Below are positions 34,047 to 35,238 of a stretch of DNA of 35,238 nt, one piece after another (the stretch's first letter is position 1; the number at the start of each line of letters is the position of its first letter). Source of the DNA: JABMRP01 sp964444795 (GTDB taxonomy: Bacteria > Planctomycetota > Planctomycetia > Pirellulales > Thermoguttaceae); contig CAYUIQ010000070.1 in assembly GCA_964444795.1 (NCBI GenBank), positions 1-35,238 of the forward strand, given 5' to 3'. The position numbers were made by a program, and so were the translations under genes. Under the pieces are notes generated by a model. It saw only the letters and a program-made list of their open reading frames with translations. It was not told where the DNA came from and did not search any database.

Positions 34047-34532
34047 ATGAGTGACTCGAAACTACGAAACCTTACGATCGACCAGACCCTTTTCAGCCTC
34101 GCCTTTGATCGAGATGTAGACTTCCACGACGCATGTCCGACATCGACCTACCTGGACCTGCGAACGGGCGACATCATCTGGGTCTACGAAGATGACGAGG
34201 ATGCATGCATGGAGGCTGGTATTCCGGCCGATGACAACCGCGCGGCCCGTGAGCCCATTGAAGCAACACCGAACCGGTACCTTGAGATTCCTGGCCTCGA
34301 TCACGGTGATCATCACGAGATTCTTCGCGGATTTCTCGACTCCGATTGGACCGACGACGACGAGCGACACGCCAGAGCACGCAATGCTTATTTCGGTTCG
34401 ATCGGTGGCTGGAAAGAGTCAGTAGATGATGATGGCATCGTCCACGCATTTCACGCCTACCATGACCGAAAGACGACACAGATGGCAGGAGCTTTCTTGC
34501 AGGAGCACGGAATCAAGCCTGATTGGAGGTGA
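34047..34532 (+). CDS. UPF0158-like hypothetical protein
   Basis: A 161-residue acidic protein. The segments TSTYLDLRTGDIIWVYED and NRYLEIPGLDHGDHHEILRGFLDS resemble the UPF0158 family, whose function is unknown. ATG at 34047 is used; GTG at 34041 is also in frame. Neither has a strong ribosome-binding site. It stands alone between a pseudogene and the ATP-pyrophosphatase gene, with about 250 bp upstream in which I see nothing recognisable. Confidence 0.65.
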   Translation: MSDSKLRNLTIDQTLFSLAFDRDVDFHDACPTSTYLDLRTGDIIWVYEDDEDACMEAGIPADDNRAAREPIEATPNRYLEIPGLDHGDHHEILRGFLDSDWTDDDERHARARNAYFGSIGGWKESVDDDGIVHAFHAYHDRKTTQMAGAFLQEHGIKPDWR

Positions 34533-34700
34533 TGCGTCGATCGCCCTCCCTGTATTCTGTGCAGTGTCCCGTTAATGGCCCCATTTGGGAACGCCAATCC
34601 CAATCCCGGCCGGCAGCAATCCGGCATCCATCTCACGCCTAGACGAAGTTTTTCGTAACCGTTACAATAGCCAAATTCACCCATCCGAGCAGGAGGCAAC

Positions 34701-35238
34701 ATGTCGACTCAGGCCAACAAGATCCAGACGCACAGATTTGAATACGCCACTCCCGTAAATCCCGCAGATTTCAATCCCGCGGACTTTGTTGAGAAGGCGG
34801 TTTCCTGGGTGAAAAGCCTGGTGAAACCGGGCGAGAAGATCGCTCTCTCCGCGTCCGGGGGCGTCGACAGTACGGTTGCCGCGTTTCTCCTCGACCGTAT
34901 CGTCGGCAAAGACCTCCATGCGTTCTTCATCGAAGACGGTTGCCGTCGCCTCATAAACGACAAGCCCGAGGGGGAAGTCACGCGTGAGATCTTCAGCAAA
35001 CTGAATTTCACGGTACTGGAGGTGAGGGACGAGATTCTCCCGCCGCTGGTGGGGCTTTCCGACGGTGAAGAGAAACGCAAGACGTTCATCGGCAACTACC
35101 GGAAAGTATCAGACCGGCATATTGACCAGTTGGGCGCCTCCTGGATCGCGGATGGCACGATCGCGCCAGACATTATCGAGACGGAAGGCGGCTTCAAGAG
35201 CCAGCACAACGTCGGCTGGAACTACTCCGTCGGGAAGC
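34701..35238 (+). CDS. GMP-synthase-type ATP pyrophosphatase, N-terminal part (cut by window edge)
   Basis: The visible 179 residues hold the PP-loop SASGGVDSTVAA (about residues 50-61), followed by FFIEDGCRR, EEKRKTFIG and a QHNVG segment, as in the ATP-pyrophosphatase domain of GMP synthase (GuaA/GuaAb) and relatives. There is no glutaminase domain before it, so it is either a split GuaAb subunit or a paralogue; the FIEDGCRR segment differs from the usual FVDNGLLR, which favours a divergent relative. ATG at 34701 has AGGAGG at 34691-34696. The gene continues beyond the window. Confidence 0.75.
   Translation, partial: MSTQANKIQTHRFEYATPVNPADFNPADFVEKAVSWVKSLVKPGEKIALSASGGVDSTVAAFLLDRIVGKDLHAFFIEDGCRRLINDKPEGEVTREIFSKLNFTVLEVRDEILPPLVGLSDGEEKRKTFIGNYRKVSDRHIDQLGASWIADGTIAPDIIETEGGFKSQHNVGWNYSVGK

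Overview
The window looks like a GC-rich metagenome scaffold from an uncultured sulfate-reducing bacterium; two runs of exactly 10 N sit inside genes, as in scaffolding. A planctomycete-like origin is my best guess. It rests on hairpin repeats of a style I associate with planctomycete genomes, the uroporphyrinogen methyltransferase/synthase fusion and the regulator types, and it is not proven. The chemistry is clear: DsrAB, DsrC with both C-terminal cysteines, DsrMKJOP, Sat, AprBA and QmoABC are all present and dsrEFH/dsrL are absent, so the pathway most likely runs in the reductive direction.

Layout. Positions 18339 down to 1 (minus strand) hold nearly the whole sulfate-to-sulfide pathway as one colinear block: aprB, aprA, a small zinc-finger protein, a YkgJ-type cysteine-cluster protein, qmoA, qmoB, qmoC, sat, an OsmC-like protein, dsrC, an RsbRD-N-domain protein, dsrM, dsrK, dsrJ, dsrO, dsrP, dsrA and the start of dsrB. 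Most junctions are overlapping or tightly spaced. Immediately upstream on the same strand is rex, encoding an NADH/NAD+ sensor. The aprBA-rex spacer holds four direct copies of a 27-bp motif. Divergent from rex are a CBS-domain protein and a uroporphyrinogen-III methyltransferase/synthase fusion that would supply siroheme precursor for DsrAB.

Positions 22.1-24.2 kb hold a small membrane protein and a low-GC hypothetical gene flanked by two copies of a hairpin repeat. Positions 23.6-27.7 kb (minus) carry a second DsrMK-like module: an HTH/Cys-rich/receiver regulator, a DsrC paralogue lacking one redox cysteine, a NarI-like cytochrome b, an HdrD-like iron-sulfur protein and a HEAT-repeat protein. 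A divergent paralogue of the regulator follows at 28.0-28.8 kb, then a ferritin-like protein. Positions 29.9-33.0 kb (minus) carry a third DsrMK-like module headed by a MerR regulator. The right end (33-35 kb) is looser: an alkaline-phosphatase-family remnant, a UPF0158-like protein and the start of a GMP-synthase-type ATP pyrophosphatase.

How it fits together: Sat activates sulfate to APS, AprBA reduces APS to sulfite with electrons from QmoABC, DsrAB reduces sulfite and loads sulfur on DsrC, and DsrMKJOP returns the DsrC trisulfide to the reduced state using menaquinol. The two extra MK modules probably add menaquinone/thiol electron-transfer routes. All three regulators near these modules share a cysteine motif (CW...CxxCxVYR...C), the most likely undescribed system here: a family of cysteine-rich redox or metal sensors tied to DsrMK-type complexes.
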